The notes beneath the pieces are model-generated. The model was not told the DNA's origin, searched no databases, and saw only the letters and a list, made by a program, of their open reading frames with translations. From Candidatus Moranbacteria bacterium GW2011_GWC2_40_12 (GTDB taxonomy: Bacteria; Patescibacteria; Paceibacteria; Moranbacterales; UBA11712): a stretch of 54,748 bases of DNA. Below are positions 42,284 through 50,887 of this stretch, in pieces (the first letter of the stretch is position 1; each line of letters begins with the position of its first letter). The position numbers were made by a program, and so were the translations under genes. The stretch covers positions 1 to 54,748 of the forward strand of contig LBYD01000005.1 of NCBI GenBank assembly GCA_000995965.1, read 5' to 3'.

Positions 42284-43513
42284 TTATTCCACAAAAGTCA
42301 GCGCTTTGCCTTTTTTGGTCCCCCGTCCGGTGCGGCCGATGCGGTGGATATAATCGTCATAAGTCGCGGGAAGGTCATAGTTGATGACATGAGAAACGCT
42401 GTCAATATCGAGACCCCGGGCCGCCACGTCAGTCGCGACCAGCACCTGGGACTGATTTTCTTTGAAGCGCTTGAGCGCGCGCTGGCGCTGGCCGTGGGAC
42501 TTGTTTCCGTGAATTGATTCGGCCTTGAACCCCCGGCTCAAGAGTTTTTTGGAAAGTTTTTCGACTCCGTGCTTGGTCCGGCCGAAAACAAGAACTTTTT
42601 TGAACTCGGGATCGTTCAAAATATTGTGGAGCATTTCCACCTTGTCGAGGCCGCGGACTTTGACGATGTCCTGTTCGACATTTTTTGAAGTGTCCTGGGT
42701 TTTCACAGAAATCGTGATTGGATTGTTGAGAAAATTTTGGATGAGGCCCTCGATGGTCCGCGACATTGTTGCCGCAAAGCAAAGCGTGTGCCTTTCCTTC
42801 GGAACATGCGTCATAATGAGGCGGATGTCGTTGATGAATCCCATGTCGAGCATCTGGTCGGCTTCATCGAGAACCACAGTGGCTATTTCACCAAGACGCA
42901 AACATTTCCGATTGATAAGGTCGATCGTTCTTCCCGGCGTGCCGATAATGAGATTATTGAAATATCGAAGTTCCCGAATTTGGGTGTTGATATTGGCTCC
43001 GCCGACGCAGACAACGGAATAGAGGCCGAGACCCCTTGAAAAAATTCGGAATTCCTGGTCGATTTGAAGCGCCAACTCGCGAGTCGGAGTCAAAATAAGC
43101 GCTTGTTTATCCTTGGCCGCGACAAATCTTTGGATCAATGGCAAGAGAAAAGCGGCCGTTTTTCCGGTTCCGGTGTTGGCAAGACCCACCACATCCCGGC
43201 CATTCAGAATGTGCGGAATTATTTTGTCCTGAATCGGGGTCGGCTGCTGATATCCATTTTTTTCGAGGGTGCGAATGATTCTGGCATCGATTTTGAAATC
43301 GGAAAACTGGTGTTCCGGGACAAAATGCTCCACTTTTTCCGTGATGATTGCGGCTTTGTTGATGAAAGAAGATATATCGAGCGGAGATAATTTCGGCCCG
43401 CCTCTTCCTTGATATCGGCTCCTGCCGCCCGGCCGTCCGCCTCCCCCGCTATTTCTCCGGCGGCCCGGTGAAAAATTCCGGCGCGAATAGTGTTTTGAAT
43501 TATTTTTTCTCAT
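42284..43513 (-). CDS. DEAD-box RNA helicase, short C-terminus
   Basis: 409 aa from ATG 43513. An Arg/Gly-rich N-terminal tail (RRRNSGGGGRPGGRSRYQGRGG) is followed by Q motif PTPIQDKI, Walker A ANTGTGKT, PTRELA, DEAD in VVLDEADQMLD, an AAT variant of SAT (CFAATMS), and HRIGRTGRG. The protein ends only 12 residues after motif VI (KKGKALTFVE), whereas most family members continue. The core motifs are all there. Likely role: RNA unwinding in ribosome assembly or cold response. Confidence 0.93.
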   Translation of the reverse strand: MRKNNSKHYSRRNFSPGRRRNSGGGGRPGGRSRYQGRGGPKLSPLDISSFINKAAIITEKVEHFVPEHQFSDFKIDARIIRTLEKNGYQQPTPIQDKIIPHILNGRDVVGLANTGTGKTAAFLLPLIQRFVAAKDKQALILTPTRELALQIDQEFRIFSRGLGLYSVVCVGGANINTQIRELRYFNNLIIGTPGRTIDLINRKCLRLGEIATVVLDEADQMLDMGFINDIRLIMTHVPKERHTLCFAATMSRTIEGLIQNFLNNPITISVKTQDTSKNVEQDIVKVRGLDKVEMLHNILNDPEFKKVLVFGRTKHGVEKLSKKLLSRGFKAESIHGNKSHGQRQRALKRFKENQSQVLVATDVAARGLDIDSVSHVINYDLPATYDDYIHRIGRTGRGTKKGKALTFVE

Positions 43514-43644
43514 GCAATAAAGCAATAATAAATGTTATTTTGATAGTTTGTTGATTATATACCAATTATTTATTCTTGTAAAGGTTACGCCGGGGAGGAC
43601 TCAATGAGGAATATGCAAAAAAAGGAGTCAAAGCATTTGATGGT

Positions 43645-45156
43645 CTAGCGCTTGAATGACCCCGAACTTTTCACTTTCCAGGTGTATTTTTTTCCGCGGC
43701 TGAAGCGGGTGGTGAATTTGTTTCTGGAAAGATTGGCTGTGATGCTCACAGACGTGTGCTTTTTCTTTATCTTGATCCTCACTCTTTTCGTCACCGCCAC
43801 TTCGCTTCCCCGCACTCTGGCAAGAGTGATATAGGCTTTTTTTGAAATCAGGCCGACAGCGATAATTTCGTGCCAGTCATCGGAAAAATAATTGAGGTCG
43901 GTGTGCTGGACGGTTGTCATTTCATCGGGGAAAATATCATAATCATTCCCGTTTATATAGAATGACCGGCTGCCCTCAGAAATATCAGCCGGATCGCTTG
44001 CGTTCGAAACATAACCCCCGGGCGCTGAAAAGGAACAGGCTTGTGTCGTTGTGTTTGCGTCTCCCAACTCGTCCTTATCAATGTCACGGTAATAGGTTTG
44101 ATTTTGGGAAATCGAGCTGTCGGCATCGTTGCAATCACTTCCCGAAGGCGAGCCGTCATTATCATAGTCATTATCATTTTGGTCGCTAGCGTTCGTCACA
44201 TATCCCGCCGGCGGGGTGAGCAAGCAAAAAGAAGTTGCAACGTTTGTGCCAAACCCATCTCCATCGGCATCGCGGTAATAGTTTTGATTGGCTGAAATTG
44301 AAGGGTCATAATCGTTGCAGTCCGAATTATAATTCACGCCGTCCGAGTCAGCGTCAAGGCAAGTGATTGGATAATTTTCATATTTCACAATTGGCCCTGG
44401 AGATCCGCCGTTGTCGATCGCAAGATATAAGTCTGCCGAACGGGACATGCAATTCGTTTTAATGGCGATGCCTTCTTGCTGGGCAGAGTCCGGAAGAGAA
44501 TAACACTCGACTATTTCATTAGCCGCGTTCAACTCTATTAGCGCGTTATCCGAGTCAAAGATCGCATACGTGATTCCGGTGTTTGAGCTATAGTCTATTC
44601 CGGAAATATCATCATCATAAATTGCATACGGCGTTAATGTTTCAATATGCTCAACATCTCCGCTAGAATTCAGATTCACGTCAAAAACATAAATTTTTCC
44701 GTCTTCCTGCAAGCCAGCGAGAAAATGTCCGTTCCGGTAGGCCAGACCCTCAAGTCCCTGGTTAGGGTCCGCACTCGACATCCAAGGCGTGAGATCCCAT
44801 GATTTTCCGGTCAATTCCCCCGACCCGGATTGAAGGTCGAATTCCACTATGCTGTCCGGATTCTCAATACCGATGTATAAATACCGGTCATTTTCGGCAA
44901 GCGTGATTCCCTCGAAATCTCCGGCCAATGGCCAAGTATTCAGCGTCGCTCCCAGAGTGCTGATTTCCTTGAGTGTCCCGCCATCCTCAACGACAAAAAG
45001 TGTCTGCCTCCCCTCATGCCAAACTATCCCGCTGGGTTCGGATAAAGCCGCAATCATCGTCCCTTCTCCTCCCGGCCAGGCATCAATAGCAAAACAGCCG
45101 AAGGTAAAGGCGGCAAAAAAGCCAAAAGAAAAAAGGATTGTAAAAAAAAATTTCAT
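43645..45156 (-). CDS. Secreted beta-propeller protein with MopE-like Ca-binding repeats
   Basis: 503 aa from ATG 45156 (MKFFFTILFSFGFFAAFTFG, a clear signal peptide). The first 260 residues resemble the SdiA-regulated/phytase-like propellers (LSEPSGIVWHEGRQTLFVVED, FEGITLAENDRYLYIGIEN). Asp-rich repeats follow: DADSDGVNYNSDCNDYDPSI, YYRDADGDGFG, PAGYVTNASDQND and SDCNDADSSI, as in MopE-type Ca-binding surface proteins. The Lys-rich C-terminal 60 residues match the style of the M4 protease tail. It is probably exposed outside the cell. Confidence 0.88.
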   Translation of the reverse strand: MKFFFTILFSFGFFAAFTFGCFAIDAWPGGEGTMIAALSEPSGIVWHEGRQTLFVVEDGGTLKEISTLGATLNTWPLAGDFEGITLAENDRYLYIGIENPDSIVEFDLQSGSGELTGKSWDLTPWMSSADPNQGLEGLAYRNGHFLAGLQEDGKIYVFDVNLNSSGDVEHIETLTPYAIYDDDISGIDYSSNTGITYAIFDSDNALIELNAANEIVECYSLPDSAQQEGIAIKTNCMSRSADLYLAIDNGGSPGPIVKYENYPITCLDADSDGVNYNSDCNDYDPSISANQNYYRDADGDGFGTNVATSFCLLTPPAGYVTNASDQNDNDYDNDGSPSGSDCNDADSSISQNQTYYRDIDKDELGDANTTTQACSFSAPGGYVSNASDPADISEGSRSFYINGNDYDIFPDEMTTVQHTDLNYFSDDWHEIIAVGLISKKAYITLARVRGSEVAVTKRVRIKIKKKHTSVSITANLSRNKFTTRFSRGKKYTWKVKSSGSFKR

Positions 45157-45169
45157 TATCGAAGATGGT

Positions 45170-45589
45170 CTATTGCATGCTTGGATTGCTTTCCTCCGGA
45201 GACGGGAACTCATTTTGCAGGTCTTCCGGATTGGGCATGCTTTTGCGGAAATCCTCTGATTTCTTTTCCCATTCTTCCGCTTCCTTGTTCCATTTGTCAG
45301 CGTTCTCTTTCATCTGCTCCAAATTCGGCGTATATTTTTCGAGTTCTTTCTTCGCTTTTCTGGCTCCCCAAAATCCCAAAGCAGCCATCGCAACAACACC
45401 GATGATCACAATTCCGAGACATCCTCCCAAAATCCATGCCCAGGTATAATTTTTTTTCTTCGGAGGTCCGGCTTCCTCCGATGCTGTCTGCGCCGGGGAA
45501 GGCGCTGGTGCAACTGACTGAACGGGAGGCGGGGTTTGGGCTTGAGATTGATTTTGCGTCTCTATGGGTTGATCCATATTCCTCTTCAT
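45170..45589 (-). CDS. Pro-rich single-pass membrane protein
   Basis: 139 aa. A second start at 45577 (MDQPIETQ) is possible. A Gln/Pro/Ala-rich head (1-48) is followed by one membrane helix (about 50-75, WAWILGGCLGIVIIGVVAMAALGF) and a charged coiled-coil tail. No family recognised. Its stop lies 14 bases before the secreted protein start, so both may be one unit. Confidence 0.75.
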   Translation of the reverse strand: MKRNMDQPIETQNQSQAQTPPPVQSVAPAPSPAQTASEEAGPPKKKNYTWAWILGGCLGIVIIGVVAMAALGFWGARKAKKELEKYTPNLEQMKENADKWNKEAEEWEKKSEDFRKSMPNPEDLQNEFPSPEESNPSMQ

Positions 45590-45686
45590 GGTTAATGATT
45601 ACTCTTATAGTAATTATACCACGCTTGCTGATATATGCTAAGAAAAAAATTTTTTTGACAGTATCACGCTCAAAAAGCTTTTTTTG

Positions 45687-45714
45687 TTGACAAATTCTGC
45701 GAAAATGCTATAAT
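45687..45714 (+). promoter_or_regulatory. Promoter of cold-shock gene
   Basis: TTGACA (45687-45692), a 16-base spacer, and TATAAT (45709-45714) with an extended -10 TGC before it. The untranslated leader is about 80 bases, as is common for cold-shock genes. Confidence 0.85.
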
Positions 45715-45801
45715 AGTAAACGTTATGGAGCGAGCAATTGTAGCGTAGTCGAACTTATCTTTTTGCATCGCGACCAATTTAAATAATCTCTACACACCAA
45801 A

Positions 45802-46002
45802 ATGGCACAAGGAACTATCAAGCGGCTCACAGACCGCGGATTCGGATTCATCGCCCAAGAAGGCAGTGATAAGGATCTTTTCTTCCACTCCAACGAACTC
45901 CAAGGTGTTGAGTTCAATGATCTGAAAGAAGGAGACAAAGTTGAATTTGAAGTCAGCGAAAGCCCCAAAGGGCCGAACGCGACTCAAGTGAAACGAGTCT
46001 AG
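45802..46002 (+). CDS. Cold-shock domain protein
   Basis: 66 aa, a full OB-fold cold-shock domain. RNP1-like RGFGFIAQEG and RNP2-like KDLFFHSNEL are present, and the length is typical. It binds single-stranded RNA or DNA and acts as an RNA chaperone. A consensus promoter, a long leader and a strong terminator flank it, so it is a single-gene unit. Confidence 0.97.
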   Translation: MAQGTIKRLTDRGFGFIAQEGSDKDLFFHSNELQGVEFNDLKEGDKVEFEVSESPKGPNATQVKRV

Positions 46003-46011
46003 TCAAATTGA

Positions 46012-46042
46012 CCCCGCCCTCCTCTGAGGGCGGGGTTTTTTT
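46012..46042 (+). terminator. Terminator of cold-shock gene
   Basis: CCCCGCCCT-N6-AGGGCGGGG followed by seven T. Confidence 0.95.
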
Positions 46043-46132
46043 GACAAAACATCTCTTTTCGTGTATAGAAGGATATACAATAATATTTTGAAGTGGATAA
46101 ATATTTCTGCTCGCGAAGCAGATTTTGTTTTT

Positions 46133-47932
46133 ATGGAAATTCGAAACATCGCCATCATTGCCCATGTCGACCACGGCAAAACGACCATCACCGACGCCAT
46201 CATGCGCCAGACCGGAATGGAAAAAGATGAAGCCGCGACTATGGACAGCAACGCTCTTGAAAAAGAGCGCGGCATCACAATTTATTCCAAGAACACTTCT
46301 GTGTTCTATAAAGATACAAAAATCAACATTGTGGACACCCCAGGCCACGCTGATTTTGGTTCGGAAGTGGAACGGGTTTTGCGCTCGATTGACAGCGTTC
46401 TTCTGGTCGTTGACGCGCAGGAAGGTCCGATGCCCCAGACAAGATTCGTGCTCAAAAAATCCCTTGAGCTGGGCCTGAAGCCGATTGTCGTGATCAACAA
46501 AATAGACAAGCCCGCCGCCGACCCGGAGATGGCGCAGGAAAAAGTTTTTGAACTTTTTTTGGATCTTGGCGCGACTGACGAACAGCTTGATTTTGAAACC
46601 GTGTATGCGATTGGCCGCGATGGCATCGCTAAAATCCATTTGGACGACGATTCAAAGGACCTTTCGCCGCTGCTTGATATAATTCTCAAAAAAGTCCCGC
46701 CCGCCTCCCGAAATACCAGTGCCCCTTTCCGCTTCCAGCCTTTCAGTCTTGGTTATGATAATTTTCTCGGAAGGCTCGCCATCGGCCGAGTGCATGAAGG
46801 AACCATCAGGAACGGCGAAGTTTTTGTGAGAAAACCCGACGGAGAAACCCGCAAGGGAAAAATCATCAAAATGTTCACTTTCGAAGGGCTCGAAAAAACA
46901 GAAGTGGGTGAAGCTTTGGCCGGCGATATTGTGATGGTCGCGGGCCTGCCGGACATTGACATCGGAGAGACTATTTGCGAGAAGGAAAGCCAGGAACCGC
47001 TTCCGGCCATCAAAATTGACGAACCGACTATTTCGCTAAATTTTCTGGTCAATGACTCTCCCTTTGCCGGTCGCGAGGGAAAATTCGTGACGACAAAACA
47101 AATTCGCGAGCGCCTTGAGAAAGAACTGGAAGTGAATGTCGGGCTCAAAATTGATTTTAATCCGCCGGCCGGCGGACCGGAACACTGGAAAGTATTCGGA
47201 CGGGGAGAGCTTCATATCGCCATTCTTCTTGAAAATATGCGCCGTGAAGGATATGAGCTCCAGGTTTCTCAGCCGCAGGTGATCGTGAAAGAAGAGAATG
47301 GAAAGAAACTCGAGCCGTTTGAAGAAGTGACGATTGACGTTCCGGAAAAATCTTCGGGTGTCGTGATTGAAACTTTGGGAAAAAGAAAAGGAGTTATGTC
47401 CCAAATGGAGCAGCGCGGAAATCAAGTCAGGATGATTTTTGAAGTGCCGACTCGAGGCATCCTGGGATACCGGGGACAATTTTTGATAGACACCCGCGGG
47501 GAAGGGATATTTTCCAGCCGCTTTCTTGAGTTTCGGCCTTTCACGGGTGAAATTTCAAAGCGCGATACAGGATCGATGGTCTCGATGGCCACGGGAAAAG
47601 CGCTTGGTTTTTCACTGGCTAACCTGCAGGAGCGCGGGTCCTTGTATATCGAGCCGACCACCGAAGTTTATGAGGGAATGGTCATTGGAAATGTCTCCAA
47701 AGGCCACGATATGGCAGTGAACCCGATCAAAGGAAAACAGCTCACCAATATGCGCGCCTCCGGAGCGGACGAAGCCATCAGCCTTACTCCTCCGCTGAAA
47801 CTCACCATCGAACGGGGACTCGAAATTATGGGCGAGGATGAATATCTGGAGATAACCCCCGAAAGCGTGAGACTGCGCAAGCAATTCCTCACCGAAAATG
47901 AAAGAATCCAAGCCGGACGGAAAAAGAAATAA
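46133..47932 (+). CDS. typA: Ribosome-associated GTPase TypA/BipA
   Basis: 599 aa from ATG 46133 (MEIRNIAIIAHVDHGKTT). The frame upstream to 46061 is a leader. The GTPase motifs G1 AHVDHGKT, G2 with RGITI, G3 DTPGHADF and G4 NKID are clear. Then come the EF-G-like domains (NDSPFAGREG, the TypA-specific RGELHIAILLENMRREGYEL) and the C-terminal TypA domain. It acts in 50S assembly and stress growth. A palindrome of family 2 begins four bases after the stop. Confidence 0.97.
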   Translation: MEIRNIAIIAHVDHGKTTITDAIMRQTGMEKDEAATMDSNALEKERGITIYSKNTSVFYKDTKINIVDTPGHADFGSEVERVLRSIDSVLLVVDAQEGPMPQTRFVLKKSLELGLKPIVVINKIDKPAADPEMAQEKVFELFLDLGATDEQLDFETVYAIGRDGIAKIHLDDDSKDLSPLLDIILKKVPPASRNTSAPFRFQPFSLGYDNFLGRLAIGRVHEGTIRNGEVFVRKPDGETRKGKIIKMFTFEGLEKTEVGEALAGDIVMVAGLPDIDIGETICEKESQEPLPAIKIDEPTISLNFLVNDSPFAGREGKFVTTKQIRERLEKELEVNVGLKIDFNPPAGGPEHWKVFGRGELHIAILLENMRREGYELQVSQPQVIVKEENGKKLEPFEEVTIDVPEKSSGVVIETLGKRKGVMSQMEQRGNQVRMIFEVPTRGILGYRGQFLIDTRGEGIFSSRFLEFRPFTGEISKRDTGSMVSMATGKALGFSLANLQERGSLYIEPTTEVYEGMVIGNVSKGHDMAVNPIKGKQLTNMRASGADEAISLTPPLKLTIERGLEIMGEDEYLEITPESVRLRKQFLTENERIQAGRKKK

Positions 47933-47935
47933 TTC

Positions 47936-47960
47936 TTTCCTAAGATCCGATCTTAGGAAA
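47936..47960. repeat. Family 2 palindromic element after typA
   Basis: A perfect 25-nt palindrome (12-bp arms and a central C) around CCTAAGATCCGATCTTAGG. It is the intergenic copy of the element found in rsmI. Confidence 0.85.
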
Positions 47961-48000
47961 GCTGCGGCTATCTCGATATCCGTCGAGGCAGTTTTTTTTT
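47961..48000 (+). terminator. Terminator of typA
   Basis: CTGC and CTCGA pair with TCGAG and GCAG, followed by eight T. Confidence 0.7.
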
Positions 48001-48135
48001 GAGGCGGAGGTAAGTATTTAAATACGTATTTAAACAAGATATATCTCCATTTTGCGTTTTCTTGCCAACATCTCGGATTACTTGTAAAGTAAGATGGTAT
48101 TTGACCCAGATATATAAACTTTAACAAAAAAACAA

Positions 48136-49161
48136 ATGGCAATGTTTCGGAAAATTTTTCAAAAGAGATGGTTCAAATTTTTGGCGGCGGCGGTTTTGAT
48201 AGTTGTCGCGGTGGGAGGATATTTCGCCTGGAAGACCGGCTACACGCTAAATAAGATCTCCGGATCGGAAAATTCTGCCTTAGGAAGTCTCTTGGGAAGC
48301 GGCGCGACCCCCGATGAGCAAGACGGGCGGATCAATGTCCTTCTGCTCGGGATGCGGGGCGCAAATATGCCCGGCGGAGGACTCCTTGCCGATTCGATCA
48401 TGGTCGCTTCCCTCGACACAAAGAATAACAGGGTCGGCCTGATTTCTGTCCCGCGCGATCTTTGGGTTCAGATTCCCGGCACAAACGAACGCGGCAAAAT
48501 CAACTCGGTCTATTCTCACTGGGAAAGCGGCGGACGCGGCCAAGGTATCGAAAAAATGAAAGAAATGATGGGGACAATCACGGGCCTCAAGATCAACAAG
48601 GCGGTGGCCATCAATTTTGAAGGATTCCGGCAGCTTATCGACGCTGTTGGAGGTATTGACGTCAGATTGCCGAAAGGTTTTTCCGAACCGCTGCAATTCG
48701 TGGAGGGCAATGAATGCGGAGGAGTGTTCACTCTGCCTGCCGGCACGAACCATCTCAACGGTGAGAAAGCCCTTTGTTATGCCCGTTCTCGCGTCACTAC
48801 CAACGATTTCGACCGCTCCAAGCGCCAGCAGATCATTCTTCAGGCGTTGAAGGATAAGATGATTTCTCTCGGAACACTCGCTGATTTCACAAAAATCAAC
48901 AAAATTCTCGATATAGCCGGAGCGAACGTCAAAACTGATCTCACGCCGGAAGAAATGAAAGGCTTTTATGACCAATACGGACAAATGAAAGAAGCCGATA
49001 TCGTCCAGCTCTTCTTCGAAAATTCCGAAAAGGGGCTACTCAGAGTTCCCGAAGCAGGCACGGGCCTCGGCTATGTCCTCGTTCCGATTGCAGGGCAGGA
49101 CAACTATACCCAGCTTCAGGACGCCAGCCGGAATGTATTCAGCAGTGAAACGCAGAAATAG
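48136..49161 (+). CDS. LytR-CpsA-Psr (LCP) family protein
   Basis: 341 aa. A short cytosolic head and one membrane helix (about 13-31) are followed by the LCP domain outside: NVLLLGMRGANMPGGGLLADSIMVASLD, ISVPRDLWVQIPG, RGKINSVYSHW, INFEGFRQLIDAVGGIDV, and the catalytic Arg/Asp in LCYARSRVTTNDFDRSKRQQ. LCP enzymes attach glycopolymers to peptidoglycan or to protein. Substrates here are unknown. It is a single-gene unit with its own terminator. Confidence 0.95.
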   Translation: MAMFRKIFQKRWFKFLAAAVLIVVAVGGYFAWKTGYTLNKISGSENSALGSLLGSGATPDEQDGRINVLLLGMRGANMPGGGLLADSIMVASLDTKNNRVGLISVPRDLWVQIPGTNERGKINSVYSHWESGGRGQGIEKMKEMMGTITGLKINKAVAINFEGFRQLIDAVGGIDVRLPKGFSEPLQFVEGNECGGVFTLPAGTNHLNGEKALCYARSRVTTNDFDRSKRQQIILQALKDKMISLGTLADFTKINKILDIAGANVKTDLTPEEMKGFYDQYGQMKEADIVQLFFENSEKGLLRVPEAGTGLGYVLVPIAGQDNYTQLQDASRNVFSSETQK

Positions 49162-49187
49162 GATTTTTTATCAAAAAAACTTTAGAC

Positions 49188-49221
49188 GAAAACCGCCTCA
49201 TGAGGGCGGTTTTCTTTTTTT
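49188..49221 (+). terminator. Terminator of LCP gene
   Basis: GAAAACCGCC-N7-GGCGGTTTTC followed by a T-run. Confidence 0.9.
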
Positions 49222-49311
49222 CCTTGGAGAGGAATCAGCAGATCGGCTTGCTTTTCTGCGTCAGATTCTCAAGGCAACTTCCGGATCAGCAATCCGACTC
49301 GGTTTCTTGCC

Positions 49312-50343
49312 CTATCTGATCCTGACCGCGTTTTCCCGAGCAGCATCCCCCACTCCGTCAATCGAAATCGTCAAGGGATAATATCCAGTTTGTGAAAAAT
49401 CACTCATATTGAAAGTGCAGGTTGCTTTTTTCCCATTTCTGGAAACTTTTACTTTTATTGCTTCGTAGAATCCCAAAGTGCAAGTGGTAGGAGCGCTGGA
49501 ACTTCTGAAACCGGTCCCTTTCGCTTTGATCTTGAAAGTGCGCTTCCGCGCCTTGTATTTCACTTTTCGGTTGTTGTTCCATTTTATCCTCATTGCGCTC
49601 ACGCTGCTTCCTCTTCCAACCGCCCGGAACGAGCTGAAATGCTGCGCATTGAAAATGAGCGTTCCAGCGGCTGCATCATAAACAGCCCCCAGGTCGGAAG
49701 AGTCGGCTAGCACTCCATCCACGTATATGTCCGGTGTCGCGTCAAAATCCAGATTATACATCGTCAGCACCGCCCCGTAATTCGCGAGTTCCGGCACCAT
49801 TTCCGCATTGAGGCTGATATAGCCATTCTGGAAAGTGAGAAGATTCGGCAAATTCTGCATGAAAACCTGGAACCGATAGGACATAAAATCCAGCGTCCGG
49901 TCGAAATATATTTTTCCTTCACCCGCGCTCTGGAAATAAAGATTGTTCACATTGTGCCAGTCATCCATATCCCAGATATTCGAAGTTTTGCCGTATTGCT
50001 CCATGCTCGTTCGCATTATTTCGAAGCCTTCGTCAAAGTTCTCGCATGTGTTGTAGTATCCCGAAGTCAGAGACGCCACCTGGGCCGGATCTCCGCTCCA
50101 AACTTCTCCGGAAACATCCTGCCCCGCTTCTCTTCTTTTTTCCACATCGTAAGTCCATAGTTCCCCGGTCGCGGCGAGCTCATCAATTTTCGCTTTGCAG
50201 CCGTCAACATCGTTTGGATTGTCCATCGCGGCGAGTGTATCCCAAAAAATATCGTCCTCGTCCGGATTGTCAAAGGCCAGCGCATTTCCCGCAAAACCAA
50301 GCGCCAGAAAAAAAACCAGCGCTCCCACAATTTTTGCTTTCAT
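49312..50343 (-). CDS. Secreted protein with basic C-terminal domain
   Basis: 343 aa with a clear signal peptide (MKAKIVGALVFFLALGFAGN, cut near ALA-FD). The acidic first part (about 23-110) is followed by a middle beta region ending in LIFNAQHFSSFRAVG, as in archaeal and CPR surface proteins with PGF-style ends. The last 100 residues are Lys/Arg-rich with two Cys (CTLGFYEAIKVKV and CTFNMSDF). No enzyme motif. Probably structural or adhesive. The strand is opposite to LCP. Confidence 0.8.
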   Translation of the reverse strand: MKAKIVGALVFFLALGFAGNALAFDNPDEDDIFWDTLAAMDNPNDVDGCKAKIDELAATGELWTYDVEKRREAGQDVSGEVWSGDPAQVASLTSGYYNTCENFDEGFEIMRTSMEQYGKTSNIWDMDDWHNVNNLYFQSAGEGKIYFDRTLDFMSYRFQVFMQNLPNLLTFQNGYISLNAEMVPELANYGAVLTMYNLDFDATPDIYVDGVLADSSDLGAVYDAAAGTLIFNAQHFSSFRAVGRGSSVSAMRIKWNNNRKVKYKARKRTFKIKAKGTGFRSSSAPTTCTLGFYEAIKVKVSRNGKKATCTFNMSDFSQTGYYPLTISIDGVGDAARENAVRIR

Positions 50344-50516
50344 TTTTTTGTTTTTTTAAATTTTTAATTTTTAAGATAAAAGGGTTGCCTCTAGACTAAT
50401 TAAAATTAAAAATGATTATATTGTCAAGTCAACCTTTTTCAGGCAATTCGCGCCAGAAAATAAAACGACCCAACATTCAAGGCCAGGGGCAATGTTGGAG
50501 ATCTTTTACTCGAAAT

Positions 50517-50684
50517 CCACAGCCTTTCCTGAAAAAATTTGATCGTCCTTTGCGAGGCCATGCCAGAGTTTTTTCTGATATTATGATCATCTCCCGCGTA
50601 CTCAAAAAGTTTGACGGATTTGCCCGATTTTTTCAGTTCTTCATCGAGACGCCGGGATAGTTCGACCCATTGGCGAGAGCCTCT
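50517..50684 (-). pseudogene. C-terminal remnant of an alpha/beta hydrolase
   Basis: The frame reads RQWVELSRRLDEELKKSGKS, then VKLFEYAGDDHNI and RTIKFFQERLW. This is the end of an S9/dienelactone-hydrolase-type fold: the helix before the last strand, the catalytic His in GDDHNI, and the final helix. A stop lies just upstream and the rest of the enzyme (nucleophile, oxyanion) is absent. A separate frame with ATG at 50798 is open but unrelated. The rest of 50344-50866 shows nothing. Confidence 0.7.
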
Positions 50685-50887
50685 TCAATCGTGAAATCCC
50701 TCCCGGCTATCCGATTCCGGCCGACTAAGTGATAATATCGCGATTGCCAATCCGATAACGGAAAAAATGGAACGACAATTTTGGCAGTTCTGTTCATATC
50801 CCAAAATTTATCATGAATTATATTTTTGAGAAATAATCCGAGCTGGTCAAGTGTATAAAAAAACGAGTGGAACCTGAATCAAATCTC

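Noticed and set aside
45953..46639. 228-codon minus-strand frame
   Set aside because: Runs through the cold-shock terminator and antisense to the TypA GTPase domain.
48280..48984. 234-codon minus-strand frame
   Set aside because: Antisense to the LCP domain.
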